DNA of 44,054 nt. It comes from CAZGVW01 sp964529265 (GTDB lineage Bacteria; Planctomycetota; Phycisphaerae; Phycisphaerales; UBA1924). The position numbers and the translations under genes are program-made. The notes below the pieces were generated by a model. It was given only the letters and a program-made list of their open reading frames with translations, was not told where the DNA came from and searched no databases. Shown here piece by piece: positions 1 through 6,460 of the stretch (position 1 is the stretch's first letter; the number at the start of each line of letters is the position of its first letter). The DNA lies in assembly GCA_964529265.1 (NCBI GenBank), contig CAZGVW010000290.1, forward strand, positions 1 through 44,054, written 5' to 3'.

Positions 1-167
1 GCGGGGGCCGGGGGCGGCGCGGCGAGTGCGGTGAGGATGAATGCGAAGAGGATGGGCAGGCGGCGGCGGGCGCGCCTGGGCGCGGTGGCGCCGGGGATGG
101 CGCTCTGAGCGCGGGCGATGGGGCCGGCGCGGGCGCGGGGGAGCGGGGTGGGGGGAAGAGTGGCCAT
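1..167 (-). CDS. N-terminal fragment of an exported protein
   Basis: A leftward reading frame opens with ATG at 167 and stays open to the window edge, so only about the first 55 residues are visible. They read as a basic, Pro/Arg-rich stretch ending in RRARRRLP, then a hydrophobic segment ILFAFILTALAAPPPAP. That is the layout of a signal peptide or signal anchor. No Shine-Dalgarno stands out. Function cannot be told from this fragment. The call rests on the export signal and the open frame alone, so a chance frame in GC-rich DNA is possible. Confidence 0.45.
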   Translation of the reverse strand, partial: MATLPPTPLPRARAGPIARAQSAIPGATAPRRARRRLPILFAFILTALAAPPPAP

Positions 168-321
168 CCGTATAAGGGGCTGGAAGGCCGTGTTTGTGCG
201 CGCAAAACCAGTCACTGCGCGCGGGGGGATGTGCGCAAGTGGTTGTGGCGCAGGGAGAAGAAAATTTGGGGTTTTTGGATTTTCGGGGTTCGGCGCGCAG
301 GGGGGATGGGGCTACGCCCGG

Positions 322-412
322 CCTCTCCCCACGCCGGGGAAGCGTGGGGAGAGGCGTGGGTCGTCCTCACCGGATGTCTCTCCGCCCCGGAAGCGCGGAG
401 AGCGGGGTGAGG
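322..412. repeat. Two adjacent intergenic hairpins
   Basis: Positions 322-354 form a 13-bp stem (CCTCTCCCCACGC with its complement) around a 7-nt loop. Positions 365-412 form a second nested hairpin with outer arms CCTCACC/GGTGAGG and inner arms CTCTCCGC/GCGGAGAG. Both lie in the stretch 168-510, where I see no gene. Such hairpins could be dispersed palindromic repeats or a two-way terminator; there is no T-run to favour the latter. Confidence 0.55.
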
Positions 413-510
413 CGGCGTGCGCGTTTCGTCACGGGCGTGCGCGGGAATCGCGGCGGGCGGCCTGAGGCGGGCGCGGTGGATCAGGCCGGCGCCCGGCCGG
501 TCTCATCGTG

Positions 511-729
511 TCACGCCGGGGCTCTTCGGCCGCCGAAGGAGACGAGGAGCGCGCCGATGACGGCCGATGCGACGCCGGCGACCATGAACCACACGGTGGC
601 GTCGGTGAAGCGCCCGGTGAAGAAGTTGCTCACGCGATCACTGATCGAGTCTGACGCGTTGAGCCCGATGATGAACAGGACCGCGCCGACAACGAGAAGC
701 GCGATGCCGCCGATGCGCTGGGGACTCAT
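511..729 (-). CDS. DUF3185-like small membrane protein
   Basis: This 72-residue protein has two hydrophobic helices, IGGIALLVVGAVLFIIGL near the N-terminus and FMVAGVASAVIGALLVSF near the C-terminus. A short polar hairpin (SDSISDRVSNFFTGRFTD) separates them. That matches the small DUF3185 family, which has no established function. I chose ATG 729 because GGAG lies 6 nt upstream. An upstream ATG at 741 is in frame but has a poorer ribosome site. The start overlaps the stop of the upstream HTH gene (ATGA), which points to translational coupling. It is the last gene of the leftward csrA-containing run. Confidence 0.75.
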   Translation of the reverse strand: MSPQRIGGIALLVVGAVLFIIGLNASDSISDRVSNFFTGRFTDATVWFMVAGVASAVIGALLVSFGGRRAPA

Positions 730-1076
730 GACTGACTCCATGGGGGAGGGTTTCGGAAGGGGTGTGCGCCGTATCCGGGGCGCAGGGCCGGCGGAGGCGC
801 GACGGGGGACATCTCGACGGGTGTTGTGTTTCGATTCGGGACCCTCGCGGCTGCGCCGATGCGCAACAGGAAAAGGAGCCCCGGATCGGCGAGCAAGGCG
901 AGGGCGAGCTTTCCCTCCGCGTCCCTGCACACCTTTGAGACACGCGCGGTGCTGATCCTTCTGCCCTCGCGAGCCGCGAGGATGGCCGCGATCTGCCGGT
1001 GGGTGCGAACCACCGTCCGGTGTCCGGGTTCACGGGAGGGCGGGGTGGTCTGGTCGGCGTCGAAAGCGTGGCGCAA
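726..1076 (-). CDS. Small HTH protein resembling sigma-70 region 4 (TTG start)
   Basis: This is a 116-residue frame. Residues about 20-50 (TVVRTHRQIAAILAA, then ISTARVSKVCRDAEGKLALA) resemble a sigma region 4 / LuxR-type helix-turn-helix: a first helix, a turn, a recognition helix containing RVSKV, and a trailing KL helix. The Pro/Arg-rich C-terminus has no recognised domain. No ATG fits. TTG at 1076 has AAGGGG 6 nt upstream, and the frame's TGA overlaps the ATG of the DUF3185 gene. Those two facts are why I call it a gene. A transcriptional regulator of the cluster is plausible but inferred. The long tail could also be spurious. Confidence 0.5.
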   Translation of the reverse strand: MRHAFDADQTTPPSREPGHRTVVRTHRQIAAILAAREGRRISTARVSKVCRDAEGKLALALLADPGLLFLLRIGAAARVPNRNTTPVEMSPVAPPPALRPGYGAHPFRNPPPWSQS

Positions 1077-1171
1077 GGCAATCCCCTTGTGCTGTGGAGT
1101 GGGAAGGGAGCAGGTTCGTGGCCGGGCGGCGTCGAGAGCAACGCGTTCGCGATGGGCGGGCGCATGCCCGT

Positions 1172-1336
1172 TCAGAACCCGCGGGGCAGGTGACCGAGCA
1201 GCAGCAGAACGAGCAGAATGACGAGCACCAGGCCGAGGAATCCGGTGGGTCCATATCCCCACTTGCGGCTGTAACCCCAGCGGGGCAGAGCGCCCACGAG
1301 CAGCAGGACCACGACGATGAGCAGAATGAGACCCAT
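1172..1336 (-). CDS. DUF3309-like tiny membrane protein
   Basis: The 54 residues start MGLILLIVVVLLLVGALP, continue through an aromatic/glycine linker (RWGYSRKWGYGPTG), and end with a second hydrophobic helix (FLGLVLVILLVLLLLGHLP). This two-helix layout with a WGY-rich linker is characteristic of DUF3309 proteins, which are common in proteobacteria and of unknown role. AAGGAAA 3 nt before ATG 1336 provides the ribosome site and also carries an AAGGA core of the kind CsrA binds. It lies 38 nt downstream of the Lmo0937-like gene and is probably co-transcribed with csrA. Confidence 0.75.
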   Translation of the reverse strand: MGLILLIVVVLLLVGALPRWGYSRKWGYGPTGFLGLVLVILLVLLLLGHLPRGF

Positions 1337-1374
1337 TGGGTTTCCTTTCGATAGACGCAACGAACGCCGCGCCC

Positions 1375-1527
1375 TTACGTGGAGAGCCTGCGTCCCTGCA
1401 AGACGCGGATGATCACCACCACCAATGCGAGCAGCAGCAGGATGTGGATGAGCCCGCCGAAGGTGTAGGAGGTGAGCAAACCGGCAAGCCAGAGCACGAG
1501 GATGATGACGGCAAGAGTCCAGAGCAT
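1375..1527 (-). CDS. Lmo0937-family tiny membrane protein
   Basis: This is a 50-residue protein that starts MLWTLAVIILVLWLAGLL. It continues with TSYTFGGLIHILLLLALVVVIIRVLQGRR and has two membrane helices around a TFGG turn. The pattern LWLxGLLTSYTxGGLIHxLL is the signature of the Lmo0937 (DUF5670) family of unknown function, often found with stress genes. The ATG follows the csrA stop after only 2 nt (TGA-AC-ATG), with AAAGGAA inside the csrA coding end as ribosome site. Translation is therefore likely coupled to csrA. Confidence 0.8.
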   Translation of the reverse strand: MLWTLAVIILVLWLAGLLTSYTFGGLIHILLLLALVVVIIRVLQGRRLST

Positions 1528-1529
1528 GT

Positions 1530-1805
1530 TCAGGTTCCTTTCACTGTTCGAACACGGGAGATGCGACCGTCACGGCAGCCTGCCGCCGGCCGCGACGAAG
1601 ATGGCCTGGGTGCGTCGGGCGGCCCGGCGCGAGTCTGGATGCGCTCCCACACCTCGAAACGATGGACGGCGATCCGGACCGGACCCTCGAAGCCGAGCCT
1701 GACCTCGCCGCCGCGGACCTGGAGGATGGTGACCCTGATCATGCGTTCGATGTCGTCGCCTCCGACGACAACGGATTGCATGCGCTTGCGGGACAATACG
1801 AGCAT
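1530..1805 (-). CDS. csrA: Carbon storage regulator CsrA
   Basis: CsrA is a dimeric RNA-binding protein that controls translation and stability of mRNAs carrying GGA motifs near the ribosome site. The first 55 residues fit the family closely: MLVLSRKRMQSVVVGGDD, IRVTILQVRGGEVRLGFEGP and IAVHRFEVWERI. A basic/Pro-rich tail of about 35 residues (to residue 91) follows; typical CsrA is 60-75 residues, so the tail is unusual. GGGAGG lies 7 nt before ATG 1805. The gene starts 16 nt after the DUF2294 gene and runs directly into the Lmo0937-like gene. Both small downstream genes have AAGGA at their ribosome sites, so local CsrA control is a reasonable inference. Confidence 0.95.
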   Translation of the reverse strand: MLVLSRKRMQSVVVGGDDIERMIRVTILQVRGGEVRLGFEGPVRIAVHRFEVWERIQTRAGPPDAPRPSSSRPAAGCRDGRISRVRTVKGT

Positions 1806-1821
1806 GGTTGAACCTCCCTGT

Positions 1822-2241
1822 TCATGGGTGACCATCGGGGCCGTTGAGGCGCCATTCGCCGTTCGGCACATTCTGCGCGAGGAGGAACACCTGGACCATG
1901 GCGCCGCCGGTGAAGGCGTGCACCACCGTTCCGGTGGTCGTTTCGATTTCCGCGGCGGCTTCGCGCACGTTGACGCCGGTGATGCGTTTGATTTCATTGC
2001 GCAGCGAATCGGAGGAGTTGGCGAAGAGCTGGCGGTGAAACTCCTGCACCTGTGCGGCGCCGGTCGGATTGGCGGCCATGGCCTGCTCGGCGGGAGTCAA
2101 CGCCCCGTGCAGCGTGATGACGAGCGTGTCTCCGCTCAGCACCACGGTGACCGCCTTGGGGACATGGCCGGTCCGCTGCTGCTGGAAGGCGCTTGCGGCC
2201 TGGGCCACTTGCTGCGCCATGGTTTGCGGGCTTCCTAGCAT
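1822..2241 (-). CDS. DUF2294 family protein (copy 1)
   Basis: The protein is 139 residues and soluble. It has the DUF2294 pattern: an N-terminal helix (MAQQVAQAASAFQQQRTGHVPK), VTVVLSGDTLVITLHGALTPAEQ, a helical middle, and a C-terminal ITGVNVREAAAEIETTTGTVV. The family is annotated as Na-translocating decarboxylase-associated in some databases, but its function is not established. The start is ATG 2241, with GAGG 11 nt upstream; ATG 2220 (MAQQ) with AGGAAG is an alternative. It heads the run DUF2294-csrA-Lmo0937-DUF3309-HTH-DUF3185. The structured RNA at 2293-2443 lies about 50 nt upstream. A paralogue is at 4617-5003. Confidence 0.85.
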   Translation of the reverse strand: MLGSPQTMAQQVAQAASAFQQQRTGHVPKAVTVVLSGDTLVITLHGALTPAEQAMAANPTGAAQVQEFHRQLFANSSDSLRNEIKRITGVNVREAAAEIETTTGTVVHAFTGGAMVQVFLLAQNVPNGEWRLNGPDGHP

Positions 2242-2292
2242 GATGGTTGAATCCTCGGGCGTCGCCGCCCTCCCGCGATGAGGCGTGATCGT

Positions 2293-2443
2293 CCAAAAAG
2301 CAAAAAGCCGACTCGGTCCGGCACTCGAGAGTGCTGAGCCGAGTCGGCTTACCTGTCGACGGACCTCCCGGCGCTGCCGGGCTGCCCTTCATCTCGTCAA
2401 CCGACATCGGAGCGGATTTGAACTGCTTTCGCGCTCCGGAGAA
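2293..2443 (-). ncRNA. Structured RNA with terminator, copy 1 (leader of DUF2294-csrA run)
   Basis: Read leftward, the element begins with a hairpin GGAGCG...CGCTCC (2437-2408). A block GTCGGTTGACG follows, then AGATGAAGGGCAGCCCGGC, a CCCGGC/GCCGGG hairpin, and GTCGACAGGTAAGCCGAC, ending in an intrinsic terminator. GTCGG (about 2405) can pair with the CCGAC that is also the 5' arm of the terminator. Two mutually exclusive folds are therefore possible, as in a riboswitch or attenuator. Copy 2 at 4292-4442 keeps the core blocks while the loops differ. I could not match it to a known riboswitch. It could be a leader controlling the DUF2294-csrA run or a stand-alone small RNA. Confidence 0.6.
2301..2350 (-). 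terminator. Intrinsic terminator of structured RNA copy 1
   Basis: A long hairpin pairs AAGCCGACTCGG with CCGAGTCGGCTT, with a second GCACTC/GAGTGC stem at the tip, followed leftward by TTTTTGCTTTTT. The 5' arm overlaps the CCGAC that can also pair with the upstream GTCGG. The DUF2294 start codon is 60 nt further on. Confidence 0.85.
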
Positions 2444-2449
2444 CACTTG

Positions 2450-2455
2450 ATTATA
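2450..2455 (-). promoter_or_regulatory. Perfect -10 box (TATAAT) for structured RNA copy 1
   Basis: TATAAT lies 12 nt before the GGAGCG that opens the RNA. Copy 2 has TACAAT 11 nt before the same GGAGCG, and both are preceded by CGATGC. No clear TTGACA is seen at the -35 distance. The matched spacing supports a transcription start at about 2443. Confidence 0.7.
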
Positions 2456-2586
2456 GAGCATCGAGCGGAGAAAGAAAGGGCCTGGCGCGGATTCATCGAT
2501 ATCCGGGCGTGCGAGGGATCGGAATCCGTTGGCGCGAGCGGCGGCGCGGGCGCGGCGAGAGGGGAATGAAGGGCCGGCGCAGAACA

Positions 2587-2622
2587 GAGCCTCCCCCGCG
2601 CGCAGGCGCACGGGGGAGGCTC
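2587..2622 (-). terminator. Hairpin after the collagen-like lipoprotein gene
   Basis: A 12-bp stem GAGCCTCCCCCG/CGGGGGAGGCTC with a 12-nt loop lies 55 nt past the stop of the lipoprotein gene at 2677. The sequence after it on the leftward strand is only moderately T-rich (TGTTCT), so it may be a weak terminator or an mRNA end-stabilising stem. Confidence 0.55.
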
Positions 2623-2676
2623 TTCAACAACTGCGAGTCGCCGGCGCAGCCGGTGGCTCGCGGGCCGAGGATGCGA

Positions 2677-4014
2677 TCACTGCTGCGCGAGCCGGTTCGT
2701 CCTGACGAGAACTTCCACGCGCCCATCGCGTCGGGAGTTCGCGTCGCCGAAAGCGCCGCTCTTGATGCTGGAAGCGGGCACGCCCGCCGCGATCAGGGCA
2801 TCACGAACGGCGTTGCCGCGACGACCGGCCAGGTCGAGGCTGCGCAGGTCTGCGCCGTTGGTGTTCGTGCTGTCGATGCCGAGCTGCAGGGACGGGTTCC
2901 GCTTCATGTAGGACGCGATCTCGGCCACTTTGCCCGAGTCGGCGTCGTGAACGACGGCCCTGTCGGTGTCGAACCAGAAGTCGCGGTAGGTGGTCCAGCG
3001 CTCGAGATCGGTGGTGGATCCGTTGACACTGAGCGTTGCCTGAGGCAGCTGATCAGACTTGAGGAGAACTTCGACGCGTCCATCGCGGCGGAGGTCCGCG
3101 TTGCCGAACATGCCGCTGCTGACTCTGTTCGCGGGCACGCCGGCCTGGATCAGGGCGTCGCGAACGGCCCGGACGCGGCGGTCGCCCAGATCCATGGCGC
3201 GACGGTCGGTCGCCCGCGGATTCGTGGAACCGTCAATGCCCAGGTACAGGGACGGGTTGTCGTTCATGTAGGACGCGATCTCAGCGATCTTGGCTGAGTC
3301 CGCGTCGTGGATGAGCGCCATGTCGGTGTCGAACCAGAAGTCGCGGTAGGAGGTCCAGCGATCGATGCCTCCGGCAGGCCCCTGCGGGCCGGTCGGGCCG
3401 GATGGGCCTTGCGCTCCTGTGGCGCCTGCGGCGCCTGATGGTCCGGCGACACCGGCGGTGGTGCTCCCTTGGGCGCCGACGGCGCCGGATTCGCCTCGTT
3501 CACCGGCTGGGCCCGGGCGGCCGGCCGGGCCGGCCGGTCCGAGCGTGGTCGGGCCCTTCGGGCCGGCATCGCCGGCGGGACCCTGCGCTCCGGCGCGGCC
3601 TGCGGGTCCGGCTGGTCCGGCATATCCCTCAGCGCTGGCGCCCCGGGCGCCTGTTTGTCCGACGGCGCCTTGAGGGCCGGCGTCACCGGCGGGGCCGACG
3701 GCGCCGGTCGGGCCGACGGCCATGTCGCCCGCGGGGCCGCGTGGGCCGGCGCGTCCGGGCTCACCCACTGCGCCAGTGGCGCCTGCTTCGCCGCGCGAAC
3801 CTGCGCTGGCGTAGCCGGGGGCGCCGGCCTGGCCGGTGGATCCCTGGGGTCCTCTGGCGCCGGCGGGCCCATCAGGCCCGCGAGCGCCGACGTAGCCGGT
3901 CTGCTGCTCTGGTTCGTAGTACTGAACCGGTTCCTGCTTCGACGCTGTGGGCGGCGGGGTGGTGCTGCATCCCGTCGCGATGAGCGCGGCAGTCGCAAAC
4001 ATGATTCGTTTCAT
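2677..4014 (-). CDS. Lipoprotein with collagen-like stalk and two OmpA-like domains
   Basis: This is a 445-residue protein. Residues 1-16 (MKRIMFATAALIATGC) form a lipoprotein signal with Cys16 as the likely lipidated residue. Residues about 40-215 are Gly-X-Y collagen-like repeats rich in GPAG/GPTG, with short interruptions. Two tandem copies of an OmpA/peptidoglycan-binding-like domain follow (about 218-325 and 338-440). Each opens with RWT(S/T)YRDFWFDTD and contains IAEIASYM, then a GRR/GDRR(V/G)xAVRDALI(Q/A)AGVPA helix and DGRVEVL. The DGRV takes the place of the usual NRRV. It probably anchors in the outer membrane, with the OmpA domains contacting peptidoglycan. AAGGA lies 5 nt before ATG 4014. 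Its upstream region carries structured RNA copy 2. Confidence 0.85.
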   Translation of the reverse strand: MKRIMFATAALIATGCSTTPPPTASKQEPVQYYEPEQQTGYVGARGPDGPAGARGPQGSTGQAGAPGYASAGSRGEAGATGAVGEPGRAGPRGPAGDMAVGPTGAVGPAGDAGPQGAVGQTGARGASAEGYAGPAGPAGRAGAQGPAGDAGPKGPTTLGPAGPAGRPGPAGERGESGAVGAQGSTTAGVAGPSGAAGATGAQGPSGPTGPQGPAGGIDRWTSYRDFWFDTDMALIHDADSAKIAEIASYMNDNPSLYLGIDGSTNPRATDRRAMDLGDRRVRAVRDALIQAGVPANRVSSGMFGNADLRRDGRVEVLLKSDQLPQATLSVNGSTTDLERWTTYRDFWFDTDRAVVHDADSGKVAEIASYMKRNPSLQLGIDSTNTNGADLRSLDLAGRRGNAVRDALIAAGVPASSIKSGAFGDANSRRDGRVEVLVRTNRLAQQ

Positions 4015-4291
4015 TGTGGTCCTTGCCTGAGTAAGAGGTGATGTGGATGCTTCTGTCGGTGAGTCGCAAAGGCGGAGTCACTGTGAACCGGCGCTCAGGT
4101 CTTCAGTCTGCTCGACATTCGCCACCTCCCTTCGGGCCCTGCTTCGGGCGAGTCCGGGGCGCACGACAATCGCGCTGTCGTTGCTGCATACCGCGGGCCG
4201 CCGGCGCGACCGGCGAAGCCACGGGTGGCCTGGTCTCGATGGACTGGGGCGCATCTGAAGCCTTTGGGCCATCGCGCGGCAGTGCGAGCGC

Positions 4292-4348
4292 CAAAAAACA
4301 AGCCGACCCGGTTCGGCACTCAGGAAAAGTGCTGAACCGAGTCGGCTT
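4292..4348 (-). terminator. Intrinsic terminator of structured RNA copy 2
   Basis: AAGCCGACTCGGTTC pairs with GAACCGGGTCGGCTT (one mismatch in the middle), with GCACT/AGTGC at the tip, followed by GTTTTTT. The design is the same as in copy 1, with several base changes in the stem that mostly keep pairing. Confidence 0.8.
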
Positions 4349-4442
4349 ACCTGTCAACGAGCCTCCCGGCCTTTGCCGGGCTGCCCTTCATCTAGTCATC
4401 CGACGCCGGAGCCGATTTGTGCCGCCTTTCGCGCTCCGCGAT
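4292..4442 (-). ncRNA. Structured RNA with terminator, copy 2 (upstream of lipoprotein gene)
   Basis: This is the second copy of the element at 2293-2443 in the same orientation. It opens with GGAGCG...CGGCTCC and keeps AGATGAAGGGCAGCCCGGC, the CCCGGC/GCCGGG hairpin (AAAG loop) and GTTGACAGGTAAGCCGAC. It ends in a terminator. The loops and the terminator tip have diverged, while the core blocks are nearly identical. That is the conservation expected of a functional RNA rather than a recent duplication. It lies 278 nt upstream of the lipoprotein start codon. The sequence between them (4015-4291) holds nothing else I recognise. Confidence 0.6.
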
Positions 4443-4448
4443 TGCCAT

Positions 4449-4454
4449 ATTGTA
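4449..4454 (-). promoter_or_regulatory. -10 box (TACAAT) for structured RNA copy 2
   Basis: TACAAT lies 11 nt before the GGAGCG that opens the element, matching the position of TATAAT in copy 1. CGATGC precedes it in both copies. A start near 4442 is predicted. Confidence 0.65.
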
Positions 4455-4596
4455 GGGGCATCGGGGGTGGAAGGCGAGGTAAATCCCGGGAATCCGGTTC
4501 CGATAGGCTATGTTCTGTGACGAGTTGAAGCGGGCACACGAGGGTGAGTGTACGGCGGGCGTCAGGCGTCACATCGCGTAGGGGGCGTGGCTCCGG

Positions 4597-4602
4597 TAGA
4601 AT
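4597..4602 (+). promoter_or_regulatory. -10 box (TAGAAT) before DUF2294 copy 2
   Basis: TAGAAT lies 14 nt before ATG 4617, so the transcript leader would be only about 7 nt long. No Shine-Dalgarno is present, which fits a near-leaderless mRNA. The -35 position has no TTGACA-like sequence. Confidence 0.5.
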
Positions 4603-4616
4603 TGCGGTCATTCGAG

Positions 4617-5003
4617 ATGACCATGAAGACGCAGGGCGAAATCGAAGCCGCGGTGTGCGAGGCGGTCAGCCGTTTTGAGCAGGAATACATGGGGCGAGGG
4701 CCCAAGCATATTCACGCGCATCTGATCCGCGATCTTCTCGTGGTGCGGCTGCAGGGCGTTTTGACAGCGGCTGAGCAGCACCTGGTCAAGACCCTGCCCA
4801 TGGAGAAGGGGCGGGATCTGCTGAAGCAGGTGCGGACGCACCTGATCGAGACCGCGCGGCCGTTGCTGGAGGCCATGATCCGGGACATCACGGGCGTGAA
4901 GGTGGTGAGTCTGCATCACGACATCAGCACAAGCACGGGCGAAGAGGTTGTGGTGTTTACGCTGGCCGATGCGCCGGCGTTTCGAGAAGTGAAACAGAAG
5001 TAG
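4617..5003 (+). CDS. DUF2294 family protein (copy 2)
   Basis: The 128 residues follow the DUF2294 pattern: TQGEIEAAVCEAVSRFEQEY, GRGPKHIHAHLIRDLLVVRL, then LTAAEQHL. They continue with a helical section and IRDITGVKVVSLHHDISTST. It aligns along its whole length with the protein at 1822-2241 but is clearly diverged (for example ITGVKVVSLHHD against ITGVNVREAAAE). ATG 4617 is taken as the start; ATG 4623 is in frame. It is transcribed away from the rest of the cluster, towards a palindromic repeat at 5037. The function is unknown. Confidence 0.85.
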   Translation: MTMKTQGEIEAAVCEAVSRFEQEYMGRGPKHIHAHLIRDLLVVRLQGVLTAAEQHLVKTLPMEKGRDLLKQVRTHLIETARPLLEAMIRDITGVKVVSLHHDISTSTGEEVVVFTLADAPAFREVKQK

Positions 5004-5036
5004 GGTGCGCGTGCGGCGCTGCGCCGGTACTCCTCG

Positions 5037-5061
5037 TGGTGCAGCCCAGGGCGGCTGCACC
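5037..5061. repeat. Palindromic repeat (TGGTGCA type)
   Basis: TGGTGCAGCC and GGCTGCACCA form a 10-bp hairpin just after the DUF2294 gene. The arms resemble the GTGGTGCATGGCC hairpins at 36497-36592, so it is probably one member of a dispersed family. The rest of 5004-5146 is GC-rich, with a near-duplicated GGCGCGGCCCCGGG, and shows no gene. Confidence 0.5.
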
Positions 5062-5146
5062 ATGGCGCCCCCAGTGCTGCGGCCGGCGCGGCCCCGGGGC
5101 GGGTCGTCGAGGCGGCGTTGAGGCGGCGCGGCCCCGGGAGGGATCG

Positions 5147-6460
5147 TTACGGCGTCCAGAGGCTGAGGACGAAGGCGAGGTCGGAGGCGTTGACGACGCC
5201 GTCGCCGTTGACATCGACGCGATGGAGCATGAGGCGGCTCTGCATGGGATCGGGTCGGCGGCGATCGGACTCGGAGACGTGGTTCACGAGTGCGATCTGC
5301 ACGCAGTATCCGCCGCAGACGCCGTGCGCGGCGAGGAACTCGGGCGGCTCGCCGGGGGTCCACTCCTCCATCTCCCAGATTTCGCGCGGGTAGCGGATGA
5401 CGAGGTCGCGCGTTGCATCTTCCTTCACGCTGGCGCCGGGGTGGAACTCGAAGGATTCGTCGTAGATCACGTTGAGGCGCACGAGGTTGAAGAAGAACTC
5501 GTCCTCCGCGGTGTCGATGAGGCCGTTGAAGTTCAGATCCTGCCGGCCGCTGACGGCGAAGCGGAGCGCGCCCTCGCCATCGGCGAACGCGGTGACCTTG
5601 GAGTACGGCGGCTGACGGCCGTCGTCGTTGGGGCTATCGATTCCCGGGATGAGGAACCACTGCTTATCGAAGATGCCGAGCGTGGTGTCGGTCTTTTCGC
5701 ACTCGGGCGTGAGGCCGCCGATGATCTCGATGCAGTACGACTCGCCGGGGATGAGATTCTCGATCTGGTAGAAATCGACGTCGTAGCAGATGGGGATGGT
5801 TCCCTCGTCGCGGCAGCAGATGACATCGACAGGGCCGGCGACATCGCACTCGAAGGCGACGCGGAGGGCATCGGCGCCGTTCTGGAACTCCCAGCAGTAG
5901 ACGAAATCGGGCTCGTCGTCGCCGGCGCCGCCGCGAGCGGGGCCGTCGTCATCGCCGGGGCAGAAAACCTTGATCTTGAGTTGGCCGATCTCGCCGTGGG
6001 GATGGTTCTGTCCGAGTCCGTTCACGGTTCCATCGAGCGCATCCATGGGCACGGTCACGCCGAGGCGGATCGTGCCATCGGAGTTGGGCATGAGGCCCAG
6101 GAGATCGCCGGAGAGGCTGCTGGCGACGAGGGGCTCGCAGGTGGAGTTCTGGACGATCTGTCCGCTGGAGTTGCGGGCGGGCTCGGCCTTGTCGTAGGCG
6201 CGGATGGCGCATTTGGTTTCGCGTTCCCAGATGCAGTCTTCGTGGAGTTTGCCGGTGATCCAGAACTGATCTCGCGCGGCTTCCGAGCCGGTGAGGAAGA
6301 CGACGTCGTTGGCGTCGAAGACCAAGGCGCTGGTGCAGACGTCGTTGTCCTCTTCCTCGCACCACGTGAAGGCCGGGACCGGTGATGAAGGAACAGCCGA
6401 CGCAACGATCGCGCATGCAGCGCCTGCCGCGGATGCGGCAAAGAACCTTCCGCGTGCCAT
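5147..6460 (-). CDS. Secreted protein with C-terminal dockerin-like repeat
   Basis: This is a 437-residue exported protein. Residues 1-28 (MARGRFFAASAAGAACAIVASA) form a signal peptide. The mature part is acidic and Cys-containing with no catalytic motif I know. It includes an inner calcium-loop-like stretch DLNFNGLIDTAEDEFF (about 345-360). The last 20 residues (DVNGDGVVNASDLAFVLSLW) are one dockerin/EF-hand-like repeat, a common tail of planctomycete secreted proteins. GGAGG lies 9 nt before ATG 6460. Pairs of cysteines (CEEEDNDVCTS, CCRDEG) suggest disulfides and an extracytoplasmic location. Binding or structural roles are possible; none can be assigned. Confidence 0.8.
   Translation of the reverse strand: MARGRFFAASAAGAACAIVASAVPSSPVPAFTWCEEEDNDVCTSALVFDANDVVFLTGSEAARDQFWITGKLHEDCIWERETKCAIRAYDKAEPARNSSGQIVQNSTCEPLVASSLSGDLLGLMPNSDGTIRLGVTVPMDALDGTVNGLGQNHPHGEIGQLKIKVFCPGDDDGPARGGAGDDEPDFVYCWEFQNGADALRVAFECDVAGPVDVICCRDEGTIPICYDVDFYQIENLIPGESYCIEIIGGLTPECEKTDTTLGIFDKQWFLIPGIDSPNDDGRQPPYSKVTAFADGEGALRFAVSGRQDLNFNGLIDTAEDEFFFNLVRLNVIYDESFEFHPGASVKEDATRDLVIRYPREIWEMEEWTPGEPPEFLAAHGVCGGYCVQIALVNHVSESDRRRPDPMQSRLMLHRVDVNGDGVVNASDLAFVLSLWTP

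Noticed and set aside
2408..2437. tRNA-like T arm (GCAGTTCAAATCCGC) in structured RNA copy 1
   Set aside because: No acceptor, D or anticodon arms follow, and copy 2 does not keep the TTCAAATC pattern in a matching stem.
3365..3998. Long open frames on both strands across the collagen-like gene
   Set aside because: They are shadows of the periodic GC-rich Gly-X-Y coding sequence. They read as Arg/Pro or Pro/Gly runs without start context, while the leftward frame has a lipoprotein signal and OmpA-like domains.
2293..4454. Idea that the paired elements are c-di-GMP (GEMM) riboswitches
   Set aside because: The required GGGACGCAAAGCC-type and tetraloop-receptor segments are absent; only a loose resemblance in GACAGGTAAGCC remained.
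5036..6385. A 449-residue rightward frame opposite the dockerin-tailed gene
   Set aside because: Its sequence is Ala/Glu/Asp/Gly-rich antisense translation; the leftward frame has a signal peptide, Shine-Dalgarno and calcium-binding tail.
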